A stretch of DNA of 64,000 nt from Marinigracilibium pacificum (GCF_012926615.1 NZ_JABBNU010000002.1:434001-498000); one strand, 5' to 3'; shown: positions 40,338 through 50,496, counted from the stretch's first letter. Translations and numbers: made by a program. Notes: generated from the sequence alone by a model not told the origin.

Positions 40338-40952
40338 TTAGTTTATATAATAACTTAAAATGATTGTGGTTATACCATCACCTGTCTCCCTGTAAATTTC
40401 ATAGTTGTTGTTAACTAATAGCTCATCTGAGAAATAAGCTACGTCACCATCAATATCTATTTTAGATAAAACAATGTCGTTTTTAATGTTTTCGTATAGG
40501 AATTGTGTGTTAAGAACTTCAGCAATCCATAATACTTTTATGAAAACATTATTCCAGTCGTTATAATCAATTTGTTTATTTTGTATTCTAAACTCTGCAG
40601 AAACTCCAAAATGATCACAACCACCTCTTTTTATTAATAAGGTATCATTTAAATCCATGATAATAGTTGCAGTTTTTGTCTTAGAATTCCATGAGTAATC
40701 AGCTAATGCATCAATGTCTTTCAGAAATTCATCAGTTTGGTTTGATTGATCGAAAATGCAATCACTTTCCTCAATTTGTTCTTCGTTAATTTCCTCATCT
40801 ATAGTCTCAGGATTCGGGTCAGTGACTAATTGGGCTGTTTTTGTTTGTATGGAATCTGATTTCTCGTTTATTTCATTTTGAGTCGATTCAGAAGTTGAGT
40901 TACACGCAGATATGATTATAGCCAATATGACTAATGTCATTAAATTTTTCAT
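40338..40952 (-). CDS. Lipoprotein of unknown function
   Basis: 204 residues. The lipobox is VILAIIISAC-N with Cys17. A low-complexity acidic linker follows (TQNEINEKSDSIQTKTAQLV, PETIDEEINEEQIEESDC). The rest is a globular domain with TKTATIIMDLNDTLLIKRGG, CDHFGVSAEFRIQNKQIDYN. I do not recognise a family. It lies next to a 420-bp intergenic region that also serves the divergent plus-strand operon. Confidence 0.65.
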   Translation of the reverse strand: MKNLMTLVILAIIISACNSTSESTQNEINEKSDSIQTKTAQLVTDPNPETIDEEINEEQIEESDCIFDQSNQTDEFLKDIDALADYSWNSKTKTATIIMDLNDTLLIKRGGCDHFGVSAEFRIQNKQIDYNDWNNVFIKVLWIAEVLNTQFLYENIKNDIVLSKIDIDGDVAYFSDELLVNNNYEIYRETGDGITTIILSYYIN

Positions 40953-41374
40953 TTTATACAGTTGATGTTTTGGTTACTATAAAGATAGATTATGTATTAA
41001 TGGTAACCAATAATTAATTTGTTGTGCTTGATAAATTCCTTTGTTGATTAATTATTGGTCATTAATTACGGCCCGAAAATAGGTGATTATTCATAATTAA
41101 CAAAGAGATTTTATTTTGTGATTTGTTTAAACAGCTTAATGATGGGGTTTTTTGTAATACTTATTCGCTTTTTAACTTATTATGACGAAGTTTAAGTTGT
41201 ACTTTTTTGTGATTTAGATAATACGAGTATTAGGTGAAATAGATTAGTTTTTTGTTATGATTAGTGTTGCTAAGCTATTTTTTTACTTATATGTAATGTT
41301 TTTAATCCAAGAAATATTATTATTGTATAATTTGTAGAAATGCACTTTTATCTGAAACACAATTTTTTTATTAA
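40953..41374. promoter_or_regulatory. 422-bp divergent intergenic region, probable promoter of the oxygenase/kinase operon
   Basis: This long A/T-rich stretch separates the lipoprotein gene (minus) from the MpaB-type operon (plus). TATAATTTG near 41326-41334, about 40 bp before the start at 41375, is close to the Bacteroidota -7 element TAnnTTTG with one extra base. No matching -33 TTTG, hairpin or ORF is clear. I see nothing else in it. Confidence 0.35.
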
Positions 41375-42679
41375 ATGACTATGCCCCTAGTTGATTCTTT
41401 TAACCTTGAGGTTATTAATGACAATTTCTTAAATGAAAAACGTAAACATACTGATCCTATAGCTGATGAAGTAATAGCTGAAATAATTGCTTCAGGCTAT
41501 GAAGAGAAGGTGAATGAGGTTTTCATGAAACTGGTAACAAACGAAAGCTATAATCCGGAAATGTTTAAAGACCTTCCTGATGAGGTTTATCAAGCTGTTA
41601 CGCAATATTTTGAATGTACCAGTTCATTGCCTTCATGGGCTGATAAAGAGAAACTAAAACAAGGAGAAGAATTATTCAGTCTTTTTGGACCTGAAATATT
41701 CATGCTTCTTAATATGTTATCATTACCAATGTGCTATACCTGTCGTAAGGGAGCTAAGGTTTTATATATGACCGGTAGACTTTCGGACAGGGGAGGGAAC
41801 ATGGATCCATTGACCAGAAGGCTGATGGAAACTGCCCAGATGGTAGTAAACACTATGTCTCCCGGAGGATTAGATCAAGGTGGTAGTGGTATTATTACTT
41901 TGCAAAAAGTAAGATTGATTCATGCTTCAATTAGATACTTCCTTAAACATGAAAGATTTAATCCTCAAGGTTGGGATACTGAATACTTTGGTGAACCAAT
42001 AAATCAGGAAGACCTTGCAGGAACCTTGATGTCGTTTGGGCCAATAATTCTTAATGGATTGAAAAATCTAAGCATAGACTTATCAAAAAGTCAGCGTGAA
42101 TCCTATCTGCATTGCTGGAGGGTAATTGGTCATTTGATGGGGATCGACATGTCATTACTTCCTGAAACGGAAAAGGAGAATTGGGAGCTTGCTGTAAAGA
42201 TTCTAAAGCATCAATCAGGGCCATCTGATGAAGGGAAAGAGCTTACTCGTTCTTGTAATAATTTCATTGATACAATTATTCCGGGAACTGTTTTTAACGG
42301 AGTGTCGGAATATATGATGTGGTATTTTTTTAAAGATATGTCTAAGGCCACAGGTATAGATCTGGCATCAACAATTGGGGTAGAAGAACGAAGAGGGGTG
42401 AAAGAATTGCTAGTTCTTACTATCAGTAAGTTCTTTTCAAAGAAGGTAAGTCATTTGCAAGAGCATTCTCATGTGATACAGGAAATATCGGGGTATTTTA
42501 ATAAGCTTCTGTTAGCAGGGTACCTTAAACATTTTAACGGAGGAAAAAATATACACTTTTTTATACCGCCATCACTTCGTAAGGATTGGGCTATTGAAGA
42601 GGAATGGCAAAACAGATTTTTAACGCCTAGTATTTTAGGAAACCGACTGGCGTGGCAACAAATACAAAATAAGAATTAA
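41375..42679 (+). CDS. Oxygenase MpaB-family (DUF2236) protein
   Basis: 434 residues. The DUF2236/MpaB/Lcp family signature is present: FGPEIFMLLNMLSLPMCYTC, LMETAQMVVNTMSPGGLDQG, KVRLIHASIRYFLKHERFNP with the haem-proximal His, and INQEDLAGTLMSFGPIILNG. Latex-clearing protein and MpaB are haem b oxygenases that cleave C=C bonds. No signal peptide is seen. It is the first gene of an operon: the membrane protein starts 10 bp downstream and the hybrid kinase 13 bp after that. Confidence 0.85.
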   Translation: MTMPLVDSFNLEVINDNFLNEKRKHTDPIADEVIAEIIASGYEEKVNEVFMKLVTNESYNPEMFKDLPDEVYQAVTQYFECTSSLPSWADKEKLKQGEELFSLFGPEIFMLLNMLSLPMCYTCRKGAKVLYMTGRLSDRGGNMDPLTRRLMETAQMVVNTMSPGGLDQGGSGIITLQKVRLIHASIRYFLKHERFNPQGWDTEYFGEPINQEDLAGTLMSFGPIILNGLKNLSIDLSKSQRESYLHCWRVIGHLMGIDMSLLPETEKENWELAVKILKHQSGPSDEGKELTRSCNNFIDTIIPGTVFNGVSEYMMWYFFKDMSKATGIDLASTIGVEERRGVKELLVLTISKFFSKKVSHLQEHSHVIQEISGYFNKLLLAGYLKHFNGGKNIHFFIPPSLRKDWAIEEEWQNRFLTPSILGNRLAWQQIQNKN

Positions 42680-42689
42680 TCTATCAACT

Positions 42690-43370
42690 ATGAACAATCA
42701 TGATATTGACTGGGGTGTCGATAAAAGAACTACCTGGTTTATTGTAGGATCGCAAATTATGATGATGGTATGGTCATTCGGAAGTTCGTTAGCGAAAGCC
42801 GGGCCTACATCTGCTGCGATAATCACTTATTTGTGTTTTATATCAATTATTTTATACGGTCTTTTTGTAAAAAACCGTTTGATATTGTTATTACTGGCAT
42901 TTGGATTTGCCGCGGGTGTATTAGAATTGTTTGCAGATCATTATTCGATCTCCACAATTAATGCCTTAATTTACCCTGGAAATGAGCCAATGATTTATAC
43001 ATCACCATTGTATATGCCTTTTGCATGGGCAAATGTTTTTGTTCAGTTAGGATATTACAGTTTACTATTAACTCGTAAGAAAGGCTTGTTATTTGCATCA
43101 ATAGCTATGGCAATTCTAGGAGGTATGTATATTCCTTTTTATGAAAACTTTGCGAAAGATGCTGAATGGTGGTGGTATGAAAATGTTTCTATGTTTTGGA
43201 ACGCTCCTTATTACATTATTATTTGTGAAGCTTTGATTTCTTTAGCTCTGCCATTGTGTACATACATGATTGAACAAAAGAAAAGTTACTTGCTTGCGAT
43301 AGGATTGGGAGTGTTGGAAGGACTCTGGATCTGGGGTAGTGCTATTATAGCCTATTTCCTGGCTCCGTAA
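42690..43370 (+). CDS. Multi-pass membrane protein, oxygenase partner
   Basis: 226 residues with about seven transmembrane segments. Conserved-looking features: LELFADHYSISTINALIYPG, YTSPLYMPFAWANVFVQLGY and WWWYENVSMFWNAPYYIIIC, a tryptophan- and tyrosine-rich belt between helices. This arrangement recalls carotenoid-modifying or hydratase-like membrane proteins, but I cannot assign a family. It sits between the MpaB-type oxygenase (10 bp upstream) and the hybrid kinase (13 bp downstream), so it probably works with the oxygenase. Confidence 0.6.
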   Translation: MNNHDIDWGVDKRTTWFIVGSQIMMMVWSFGSSLAKAGPTSAAIITYLCFISIILYGLFVKNRLILLLLAFGFAAGVLELFADHYSISTINALIYPGNEPMIYTSPLYMPFAWANVFVQLGYYSLLLTRKKGLLFASIAMAILGGMYIPFYENFAKDAEWWWYENVSMFWNAPYYIIICEALISLALPLCTYMIEQKKSYLLAIGLGVLEGLWIWGSAIIAYFLAP

Positions 43371-43383
43371 AAAAAATTAAGAG

Positions 43384-46300
43384 ATGAAAGATTTAATTCA
43401 TTTAGAAGGGAAAGAAGTCAACAAAATTGCAGAAGGTAGAAACTCACATGTCTATTATCAGGAAGATAGTGAGTTTAACTGTCCTGTAACATTTAAGGTT
43501 ATCAGGGAGGAAAGGAATTTTTATCCTTATACTACCCAGATCTTAAATGAGTATGAATTGTTGAGAGATATTGATATAAAAGGTGTAAGAAAATCTTTCG
43601 GACAAACTACAATTAATGGAAGGTCAGCAGTAATCCTTGATTATGTTGATGGACTTACATTAAGTAATTATATACGGAAATTTGATCCTCCATTTATTGA
43701 GAGGCTTCAGATAGCTATCTCTATTTGCAGGATCATTGAAAAAATTCATCAGTTTGATATTATTCACAAAGATATCAATTCTCAAAATATCCTTGTGAAT
43801 AGTAATAATGAAGTGCATCTGATAGATTTTGGATTGGCCACAAAGCTTAATACCAAAACAGATGTTCAAAATGTTTCTAATTATGTAGCTGGAACATTAG
43901 CTTACATATCGCCTGAGCAAACAGGAAGGGTTAACCATGTTGTAGATCAGCGTTCTGATTTATATTCATTGGGAGTTGTTTTATACGAATTATTTTCAGG
44001 CCAATTGCCATTTACAACTCTGGATCCAATGGAACTTGTTCACGCTCACCTGGCTGTTCAACCATTACCACTTATGGAAGTGAATTCCGGGGCACCACTT
44101 GTAATCTCTGAAATCGTGTTAAAGCTACTTTCCAAGAATATGGAAAACCGCTATCAGACTGCCGGTGGTGTATTGGCCGATTTACTTGATTGTTATAATC
44201 AAACTGAACTTAAGGTAAATGTTCAGGAATTTAAGATTGGTTTAAAAGACCATTCTGATAAATTTTTGACACCTTCAAAATTATATGGCAGAGATCAGGA
44301 GGTTGAGTCACTAATTGACTCAATTAGCCGTTTAGGTGAAAATAATGAGATCTCGCTTATTACAGGATATTCAGGAACAGGGAAAACTTCACTTATTTAT
44401 GAGGTATATAAGCCGCTTACCCAAAGGAAAGGATATTTTATCCATGGTAAGTTTGAACAGTTGCAAAAAGACATTCCTTATTATGCTCTGGTACAGGCAC
44501 TGACCTATCTGGTTAATCTGATTTTATCTGAGAGTGAGGAAAGACTGGAATACTGGAAAGATAAATTCACATTAGCTTTGGGTTCTGAGGGGAAGTTAAT
44601 AACAGATCTAATACCTAATCTTGAGTTGATAATTGGTAAGCAGAAACCTTTGGATAACCTGGGTATAAATGAAGCTCAAAACCGATTCGACTATACTTTT
44701 TTAAGGTTTATTAAGGCCATTGCAAATAGTGAGCATCCACTCATATTATTTATTGATGATATGCAATGGGCAAACAGCTCATCATTACATTTATTAAAGA
44801 AAATAATCAAGGATGAGGAAATCATTGACTTTTATTTCATTGGAGCCTATCGAGATAATGAAGTTGATGATGCACATCCTACAGCTTTAGCAATAAATGA
44901 ATTAAGAGACACAGTTAAAATCAATGAGATTAATCTTCGTGAACTTTCACAAGAACATGTTCGTGAGATGATCTGTGAGACTTTACAGTTTGGTGAAGAT
45001 CAATGTGGTACTTTAGCTAAAATAGTTTACGATAAAACGGCTGGTAATCCATTTTTTGTTAATCAGTTTTTACAGTCAATTCATGAAAACAGGTTGATTT
45101 ATTTTCATCGTGATGGAGCTAATAGCCATTGGAAAATAGATAAAAATGGAATGGAGAAAATGAATTTTACCGATAATGTGGTAGAGTTCATGATTCGTAA
45201 GATTGAAAAACTAAGTGAAGACAAGAAAGAGGTTTTAAGAATTGGGGCATGTATAGGTGATACTTTTGATCTTGAAACACTTTGTCTGATAAGTAATAAG
45301 GATTGTTGTGAAGTAGAAGAACTGTTGTTTTATTTGGCTAAAGATCAATATGTTTCTTTACTTGATGAGAATCCGGACTATGTCCATCTGCAAAGAAGAG
45401 TTGACAATAGCGGATTGAAAAAAAATGTTCGTTATAAGTTTTCTCATGATAGAATAAGACAAGCGGCCTATGCAATGGTTGAAGATGAGCAGAAATCCGC
45501 GGTGCATTTGAAGATAGGAGAGCAAATGATGAATAATATTGATCCCGAAAAAAGAAAGGATCAGATTTTTGACATCGTTTTCCATCTTAACAATGGTGAC
45601 ATTCAAAAGATGTCTCCTAATCTAAAAGGAGAGCTTTCCATTCTTAATTATAAAGCTGCTTTAAAAGCAAAATCTTCTTCAGCATATCAAAATGCTCTTT
45701 CGTTTTTTGAAAAAGCCATTAAGCTGTATGGATTAAACTCAGAAGCTAAAGACCATGATTTAACATTGCAGATGCTTATTGGAGCAATGGAATGTGCATA
45801 TCTGATTGGTGACTATACCAAAATGGAAAGTTTTGGTAATCAGATTTTTGATCATGGGAAGACGATATATGATAAATTGGGTGCTTATCGGGTAATGACT
45901 TATTCTTTGATAGCGAGAAACAGGTATCAAGAAGCAACCAATTTAGGAATTGAAGTGTTGAAAAATTTCAATGTCCAATTTCCGTTAAATCCAACGAAAT
46001 TGCAGATCGTTGTTAGTTATTTAAAAACAAGATTTGTAATTGGGAAGAAAAGTGCAAGTCATTTCAAAAACCTCCCACCGATTGAAGATCAAAAGGCTCT
46101 GGCTGTTCTTGAGACTATTTTGAGCTTTGCTTCTGCTGCATATCATGTTACCCCGGAATTGTTTCCATTGGTGATTATGAAAATGCTTAGATTGTCATTA
46201 AAATATGGTTCTTCAGCTAATTTAATATCCACATATGCAGCTTATGGTATATTACTCTGTGGTATATCTGGCAAAATGGACGATGGATACTCATTTGGGG

Positions 46301-48636
46301 AAGAATCTCTAAATATGTTAAAATCTTTCCCTGACTCGACACTGGCAAAATCAAGGACAAAAGTGATTTTCACGACCTTTATTAGCCACTGGAAAGAGCA
46401 TTTAAATAAGACTTTGCCAATATTGCTGGAGTCTTATCAAGATGGGTTGGAGTCAGGCGATCAGGAATTTGCTGCAGGTTCAATATTTGTTCATTCCTAC
46501 CATTCATTCTTGCTAGGTGATTCATTACCAGCTCTATTAACAAGGATGAAGGATTTCCATAAGAAAATTGGTCAGTTAAATCAAAAATCTTATGAATTAT
46601 ACAGCTCGATTGACATTCAAGCAGTACTTAACCTGGCCTTAAACCCAGACAGCCCGGCAATTCTGGAAGGGGAATATTTTGATGAAAATGACTTCTTCGA
46701 AAACGAAGAAAATATAGAAAAGAGAAAAGATAAAACAGCTTTATTCCATTATCATTTCTTTAAAATGAGTCTTTATTATCTGAGTGGCAGTTATGAGGAG
46801 GCTCTTTATCATAGTGATATTTTGAAGGAGTTAGAAGTGGCTATGAGTACTCCATTTATCCCTCAACATGTTTTCTATGATTCATTAATTGGACTTGCTT
46901 TATATAAGCAGTCTTTATCTTCAGCAATAAGAAAGAAATATTCTCGAAGAATAAAGGCTAATCAGAAGAAATTAAAAAAATGGACTAAGGATGCTCCGGT
47001 GAACTTTAGTCATAAATATCTGATTATTGAGGCAGGAACACAGCATATTATCACAGGTGATTTTGAAAAAGCTCAAGAACTATATGAAATATGTGTTGTT
47101 GAAGCTACTAAAAACCACTACATCAATGACCTTGCTATAGCATATGAGTTAGCAGGCGATTTTTATAGTGAAATTGGTAATGTAGGTAAAAAAGCAGAAC
47201 ATTTTGCGAAGGCTTACTCAGCATATAAAAATTGGGGAGTAGCTATCAAGCTGAAGAAATTAGATAATTATGCCGGTTTTAAAGATAAATTGTCTTCACA
47301 TGGCACTGTTGTCTCAACTACTTATAATGAACTTAGTGGTGACTTATCTTTAGTTGATATTTCAACAATTATAAAGGCGGCATCAGCCATATCTAGTGAA
47401 ATAAAGCTTAAGAAGCTTACTCACCAATTATTAAAGATTGTTACTCAAAATGCGGGAGCACAAAGTGGTGTTTTTATTTTAAATGTAGATAATCAACTTG
47501 AGGTTCAGGCAGTAATTAATGAGCATGGAGAAATTACAGATCCATCAGAAGATAATGTAACCAAGGGTCTTCTATATTCGGAGCGTATCATTCAGTTTGT
47601 GAAAAGAACCGAAAAGACTCTGGTTATTGATGATGCGCAAAGTGATGATCGATTTGTTGATGATGAGTATATCAAAACAAATAATTGTCTCTCAATGCTT
47701 TGTTTTCCGATTGTTAAAAAGAAAAAGACAATTGGTTTTATTCATCTGGAAAATAATCTGAGCACAGGAGTTTTTAATGTTCGTAGGGTTGAGATTCTAA
47801 AGCTTCTTTCTGGGCAAATGGCAGTTTCATTAGAAAATGCAATGCTTTATGATAGCCTTGAACAAAAGGTAGAAGAAAGGACAAAAGAACTTGAGCAGCA
47901 AAGAAATGAGCTTAAAATCAAAAATGTTGAGCTTATTAACCTAAATCAGGAAAAAGATGATCTGATTAATGTTGTTTCTCATGATTTGAGAAGTCCGCTT
48001 AATCAAATGAAAGGGCTAGCACAGATAATTAAGCTTGAAACTAAAAATGAAAATGTTGTTGACTGTGCGGACAAGATGATTGGAGCTACGGATCGCCTAA
48101 ATAATATGATCACCAGGATTTTGGATATCAGTGCACTCGAAGCTAAGAAGATCGAATTGAGCATGGAGCGATTTGATGCTATTAATCAAATTGAACAGGT
48201 AGTTAATTCATTTTTACCGGCTGCAAAGGAAAAGGATATCAAATTGCGATATGAATTAAACAATGACGCAGGTTATGTAAATCTTGATAAAAACTATTTC
48301 ATTCAGATACTTGAGAATCTGCTTTCGAATGCAATTAAATTTTCGCCGATAGAAGGAGAAGTCGACGTTATAGTAAAATATAATAGTGAGTTGATAAATG
48401 TGGAGGTTAAAGATAACGGTCCAGGAATTAGTAAAACAGAACAGAAAATGTTGTTTAGTAAGTTCCAAAAGCTATCTGCAAAACCTACTGCCGGCGAAAA
48501 ATCTACAGGATTAGGACTCTCTATTGTAAAAAGATATGTAGATGCTATGGAAGGAGAAATCTGGTGTGAAAGTGAAGTTAATAATGGGACATCATTCTAT
48601 TTGGAATTTCCTTCAAGTAATGAAATAACAGAATAG
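43384..48636 (+). CDS. Trifunctional Ser/Thr kinase - AAA ATPase - GAF - histidine kinase
   Basis: 1750 residues. Order of domains: Ser/Thr kinase at 1-280 with IIHKDINSQNILVNSNNEVH and LIDFGLATK (catalytic Asp and DFG); AAA/STAND ATPase from about 310 with GYSGTGKTS (Walker A, about 328) and LILFIDDMQWA (Walker B, about 455); helical TPR-like repeats about 780-1320; GAF at about 1342-1500; coiled coil; HisKA with VVSHDLRSPLNQMKG (phospho-His about 1530); HATPase with NLLSNAIKFSP, VKDNGPGIS and TGLGLSIVKRY. No signal peptide or membrane helix, so it is cytoplasmic. The architecture is known in bacteria; the response regulator is not nearby. It closes the 41375 operon. Confidence 0.95.
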   Translation: MKDLIHLEGKEVNKIAEGRNSHVYYQEDSEFNCPVTFKVIREERNFYPYTTQILNEYELLRDIDIKGVRKSFGQTTINGRSAVILDYVDGLTLSNYIRKFDPPFIERLQIAISICRIIEKIHQFDIIHKDINSQNILVNSNNEVHLIDFGLATKLNTKTDVQNVSNYVAGTLAYISPEQTGRVNHVVDQRSDLYSLGVVLYELFSGQLPFTTLDPMELVHAHLAVQPLPLMEVNSGAPLVISEIVLKLLSKNMENRYQTAGGVLADLLDCYNQTELKVNVQEFKIGLKDHSDKFLTPSKLYGRDQEVESLIDSISRLGENNEISLITGYSGTGKTSLIYEVYKPLTQRKGYFIHGKFEQLQKDIPYYALVQALTYLVNLILSESEERLEYWKDKFTLALGSEGKLITDLIPNLELIIGKQKPLDNLGINEAQNRFDYTFLRFIKAIANSEHPLILFIDDMQWANSSSLHLLKKIIKDEEIIDFYFIGAYRDNEVDDAHPTALAINELRDTVKINEINLRELSQEHVREMICETLQFGEDQCGTLAKIVYDKTAGNPFFVNQFLQSIHENRLIYFHRDGANSHWKIDKNGMEKMNFTDNVVEFMIRKIEKLSEDKKEVLRIGACIGDTFDLETLCLISNKDCCEVEELLFYLAKDQYVSLLDENPDYVHLQRRVDNSGLKKNVRYKFSHDRIRQAAYAMVEDEQKSAVHLKIGEQMMNNIDPEKRKDQIFDIVFHLNNGDIQKMSPNLKGELSILNYKAALKAKSSSAYQNALSFFEKAIKLYGLNSEAKDHDLTLQMLIGAMECAYLIGDYTKMESFGNQIFDHGKTIYDKLGAYRVMTYSLIARNRYQEATNLGIEVLKNFNVQFPLNPTKLQIVVSYLKTRFVIGKKSASHFKNLPPIEDQKALAVLETILSFASAAYHVTPELFPLVIMKMLRLSLKYGSSANLISTYAAYGILLCGISGKMDDGYSFGEESLNMLKSFPDSTLAKSRTKVIFTTFISHWKEHLNKTLPILLESYQDGLESGDQEFAAGSIFVHSYHSFLLGDSLPALLTRMKDFHKKIGQLNQKSYELYSSIDIQAVLNLALNPDSPAILEGEYFDENDFFENEENIEKRKDKTALFHYHFFKMSLYYLSGSYEEALYHSDILKELEVAMSTPFIPQHVFYDSLIGLALYKQSLSSAIRKKYSRRIKANQKKLKKWTKDAPVNFSHKYLIIEAGTQHIITGDFEKAQELYEICVVEATKNHYINDLAIAYELAGDFYSEIGNVGKKAEHFAKAYSAYKNWGVAIKLKKLDNYAGFKDKLSSHGTVVSTTYNELSGDLSLVDISTIIKAASAISSEIKLKKLTHQLLKIVTQNAGAQSGVFILNVDNQLEVQAVINEHGEITDPSEDNVTKGLLYSERIIQFVKRTEKTLVIDDAQSDDRFVDDEYIKTNNCLSMLCFPIVKKKKTIGFIHLENNLSTGVFNVRRVEILKLLSGQMAVSLENAMLYDSLEQKVEERTKELEQQRNELKIKNVELINLNQEKDDLINVVSHDLRSPLNQMKGLAQIIKLETKNENVVDCADKMIGATDRLNNMITRILDISALEAKKIELSMERFDAINQIEQVVNSFLPAAKEKDIKLRYELNNDAGYVNLDKNYFIQILENLLSNAIKFSPIEGEVDVIVKYNSELINVEVKDNGPGISKTEQKMLFSKFQKLSAKPTAGEKSTGLGLSIVKRYVDAMEGEIWCESEVNNGTSFYLEFPSSNEITE

Positions 48637-48662
48637 ATAAACTCAATTTATACGTTTCAAAT

Positions 48663-48708
48663 AATCGACAGAGGTAACTTTAAATTGTTAGAGTTATTTC
48701 TGTCGATT
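48663..48708. terminator. Bidirectional hairpin terminator between convergent genes
   Basis: AATCGACAGA (48663-48672) pairs perfectly with TCTGTCGATT (48699-48708), and inside TAACT pairs with AGTTA. It sits between the stop of the hybrid kinase (48636) and the stop of the ASCH gene (48714), so it can end both transcripts. Confidence 0.8.
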
Positions 48709-48713
48709 ATTTA

Positions 48714-49175
48714 TTATATGGTATATATAGTTTTAAAATGTTCGCAAATGATAATCATATCTTCTGTGAATTTATCACCAAATGGCTCCATTTCTCTTTG
48801 GTAGTAAGTCATATGAACTTTCCTCCAATAATCTAACGACTTATCTCCTTCTCCTTCGATTTCTGCAAATTTTGAGGATACCAAGTTAAATGGAGTAGGG
48901 GTGACAATGGTAGTTTCAATTATTGCTTTTGGGTTTCCCTCCCAATCAGTGATAATGTATTGATCACCCGGCTTTGGCAATGGATGGTTGTGTTTTTCAA
49001 ACCACCACAATGAAGTTGCTGTAGCTTGTTTAATACCTTTGATAACTAAATCAGCACACTCATTAGCATCTTTTTCGTTATCGCAAAAATAAAATGACTC
49101 AGGCTTATTTTTTATTTTATTACCGGGGTTTGCTTTAAGGAAATCATTCCAAAACAGGTCAATTTTTTGAGACAT
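48714..49175 (-). CDS. ASCH-domain protein
   Basis: 153 residues. The fold elements are YFCDNEKDANECADLVIKGI, KQATATSLWWFEKHNHPLPK, GDQYIITDWEGNPKAIIETT and FAEIEGEGDKSLDYWRKVHM, TYYQREMEPFGDKF, the order of ASCH (DUF984-type) proteins. ASCH domains are related to PUA and bind or hydrolyse modified nucleosides; some hydrolyse N4-acetylcytidine. The K-x-x-T-x-S segment (KQATATS) contains residues used there for catalysis. Cytoplasmic, monocistronic. Confidence 0.9.
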   Translation of the reverse strand: MSQKIDLFWNDFLKANPGNKIKNKPESFYFCDNEKDANECADLVIKGIKQATATSLWWFEKHNHPLPKPGDQYIITDWEGNPKAIIETTIVTPTPFNLVSSKFAEIEGEGDKSLDYWRKVHMTYYQREMEPFGDKFTEDMIIICEHFKTIYTI

Positions 49176-49206
49176 TTGATAGATGCTTTTGGTGTTATAT
49201 TATATA

Positions 49207-49962
49207 TTAATTTACTCTATGTCTCCCTGATTTTAAAAAACCAATCGTAGGTAGTTCTTTAGTTTCATTAAATAGATCGTAACCCTTTTTCAGATCAGTC
49301 CATAACCCGATTTTATCAGAATCTGTCCTGAATTCATCAGTTAGGGTTTTATATTCTTCAGGAGTAAGTTTTGAAGGAAATATAGTAACGGGGATAGTTG
49401 TTTGTCCATTATTTTTAGCCTCAATACAGATAATGTATAGTTCTTTAATTTGATTGTCTGTAATCGGCAGGCAACCAATTGTAACACAGTCACCATGAAT
49501 AAATATGTCACCACCGAGTTTACTTTTTTCTCCTAAAATCTTATCTGATTTATTGGGATAATTTATTCCTAATGAAAGGTGATAGTTACTAACCGGATTA
49601 AATCGGTTTATGTGATAATATCCTTCTGGAATTTGCAAATCTCCTTGTTTTCTTTTCGGACCTATTACTCCGGAAGTACGGCAAACTTCATATGTTTTAA
49701 TTAATGTAAACTTTGTATCAGAGTTATTTTTTGCCCACAATTCAATTTGTTTTTCTTTTTTGAATGCTCGAAGATATATGTTAAGCTTATTTTTATCAAT
49801 TTGATTGTTCTCAAGCAGGGCTGAAATGGTATTTTCTTTTTCCTTGTAGGCCTGTCTAACTCTTGAATATTTTAATTGGCTGCTTTTAAATGAATCAGAC
49901 TGAAATGAGGTTAGAAATATTATTAAAACAAATAAAGAATATCTTCTTAGCATTTGACACAT
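49207..49962 (-). CDS. L,D-transpeptidase (YkuD/YafK type)
   Basis: 251 residues. A signal peptide (YSLFVLIIFLTSFQ) leads to a catalytic domain with YEVCRTSGVIGPKRKQGDLQ, IPEGYYHINRFNP and the active site FIHGDCVTIGCLPITD (His-x-x-x-x-x-x-Gly-Cys). Such enzymes form 3-3 cross-links in peptidoglycan or attach proteins to it. The N-terminal 90 residues resemble YafK-type linkers. Start is at 49962 or the next ATG three codons later. Predicted periplasmic. Confidence 0.9.
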   Translation of the reverse strand: MCQMLRRYSLFVLIIFLTSFQSDSFKSSQLKYSRVRQAYKEKENTISALLENNQIDKNKLNIYLRAFKKEKQIELWAKNNSDTKFTLIKTYEVCRTSGVIGPKRKQGDLQIPEGYYHINRFNPVSNYHLSLGINYPNKSDKILGEKSKLGGDIFIHGDCVTIGCLPITDNQIKELYIICIEAKNNGQTTIPVTIFPSKLTPEEYKTLTDEFRTDSDKIGLWTDLKKGYDLFNETKELPTIGFLKSGRHRVN

Positions 49963-50061
49963 TTAAAACGGTTAATGGATATCATGAAAAAGATCATATA
50001 AATAGTTTGAACAAAAAATTAATTGGTCTTAAAAACAGTTAAATAGATACAAACAAAAAAA

Positions 50062-50086
50062 GTGGTTGTAGATACTCTACAACCAC
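50062..50086 (-). terminator. Intrinsic terminator of the Spy-like gene
   Basis: GTGGTTGTAG-atact-CTACAACCAC is a perfect 10-bp stem with a 5-base loop, followed on the minus strand by TTTTTTTGTTTG. It lies 26 bp after the stop at 50113. Confidence 0.9.
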
Positions 50087-50112
50087 AAAATTACACAACC
50101 ATTTTTGACTCA

Positions 50113-50496
50113 CTAACCTCTTTTATTTAATCTGTTATTTTTCATTTCCTGCTTTCTTTTAAGATAAAGCTCATATTGATCTGATGTCAAAAGTGCTTTT
50201 AATTCCTTATCTCTTTCAAGATGTATTTCTTTAATACGATTATGCTTTTCATTTTTATCAAGGTCACTGCTTCGCATTGATTTGATCTCAGCCTTATATT
50301 TTTCATTTATATTCTTGAATTCAGGCTTCTGTTCTTCTGTCAGGTTTAATGATTCATAAAAAGCTTTAGCTTCTGCTTTCCGATCTTCTCTGATTTCTTC
50401 TTTGGATACAGACTTTTCCTGAGAATATGAAATATAATTCATTCCAAATCCTAATATCGTTATGCATAATATATACTTGAATTTTATCATTATCAT
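50113..50496 (-). CDS. Spy/CpxP-like periplasmic protein
   Basis: 127 residues. The signal peptide is CITILGFGMNYISYSQ. The helical mature part has two LTxxQ-type motifs, YESLNLTEEQKPEFKNINEK and ALLTSDQYELYLKRKQEMKN, as in Spy/CpxP chaperones and metal-stress proteins. Its end is basic (NNRLNKRG). Role inferred: periplasmic chaperone or stress sensor. Monocistronic with its own terminator. Confidence 0.75.
   Translation of the reverse strand: MIMIKFKYILCITILGFGMNYISYSQEKSVSKEEIREDRKAEAKAFYESLNLTEEQKPEFKNINEKYKAEIKSMRSSDLDKNEKHNRIKEIHLERDKELKALLTSDQYELYLKRKQEMKNNRLNKRG

Noticed and set aside
43660-48468. Minus-strand ORFs within the hybrid kinase gene
   Set aside because: They are short, lack any recognisable motif and lie opposite conserved catalytic segments, so they are antisense shadows.
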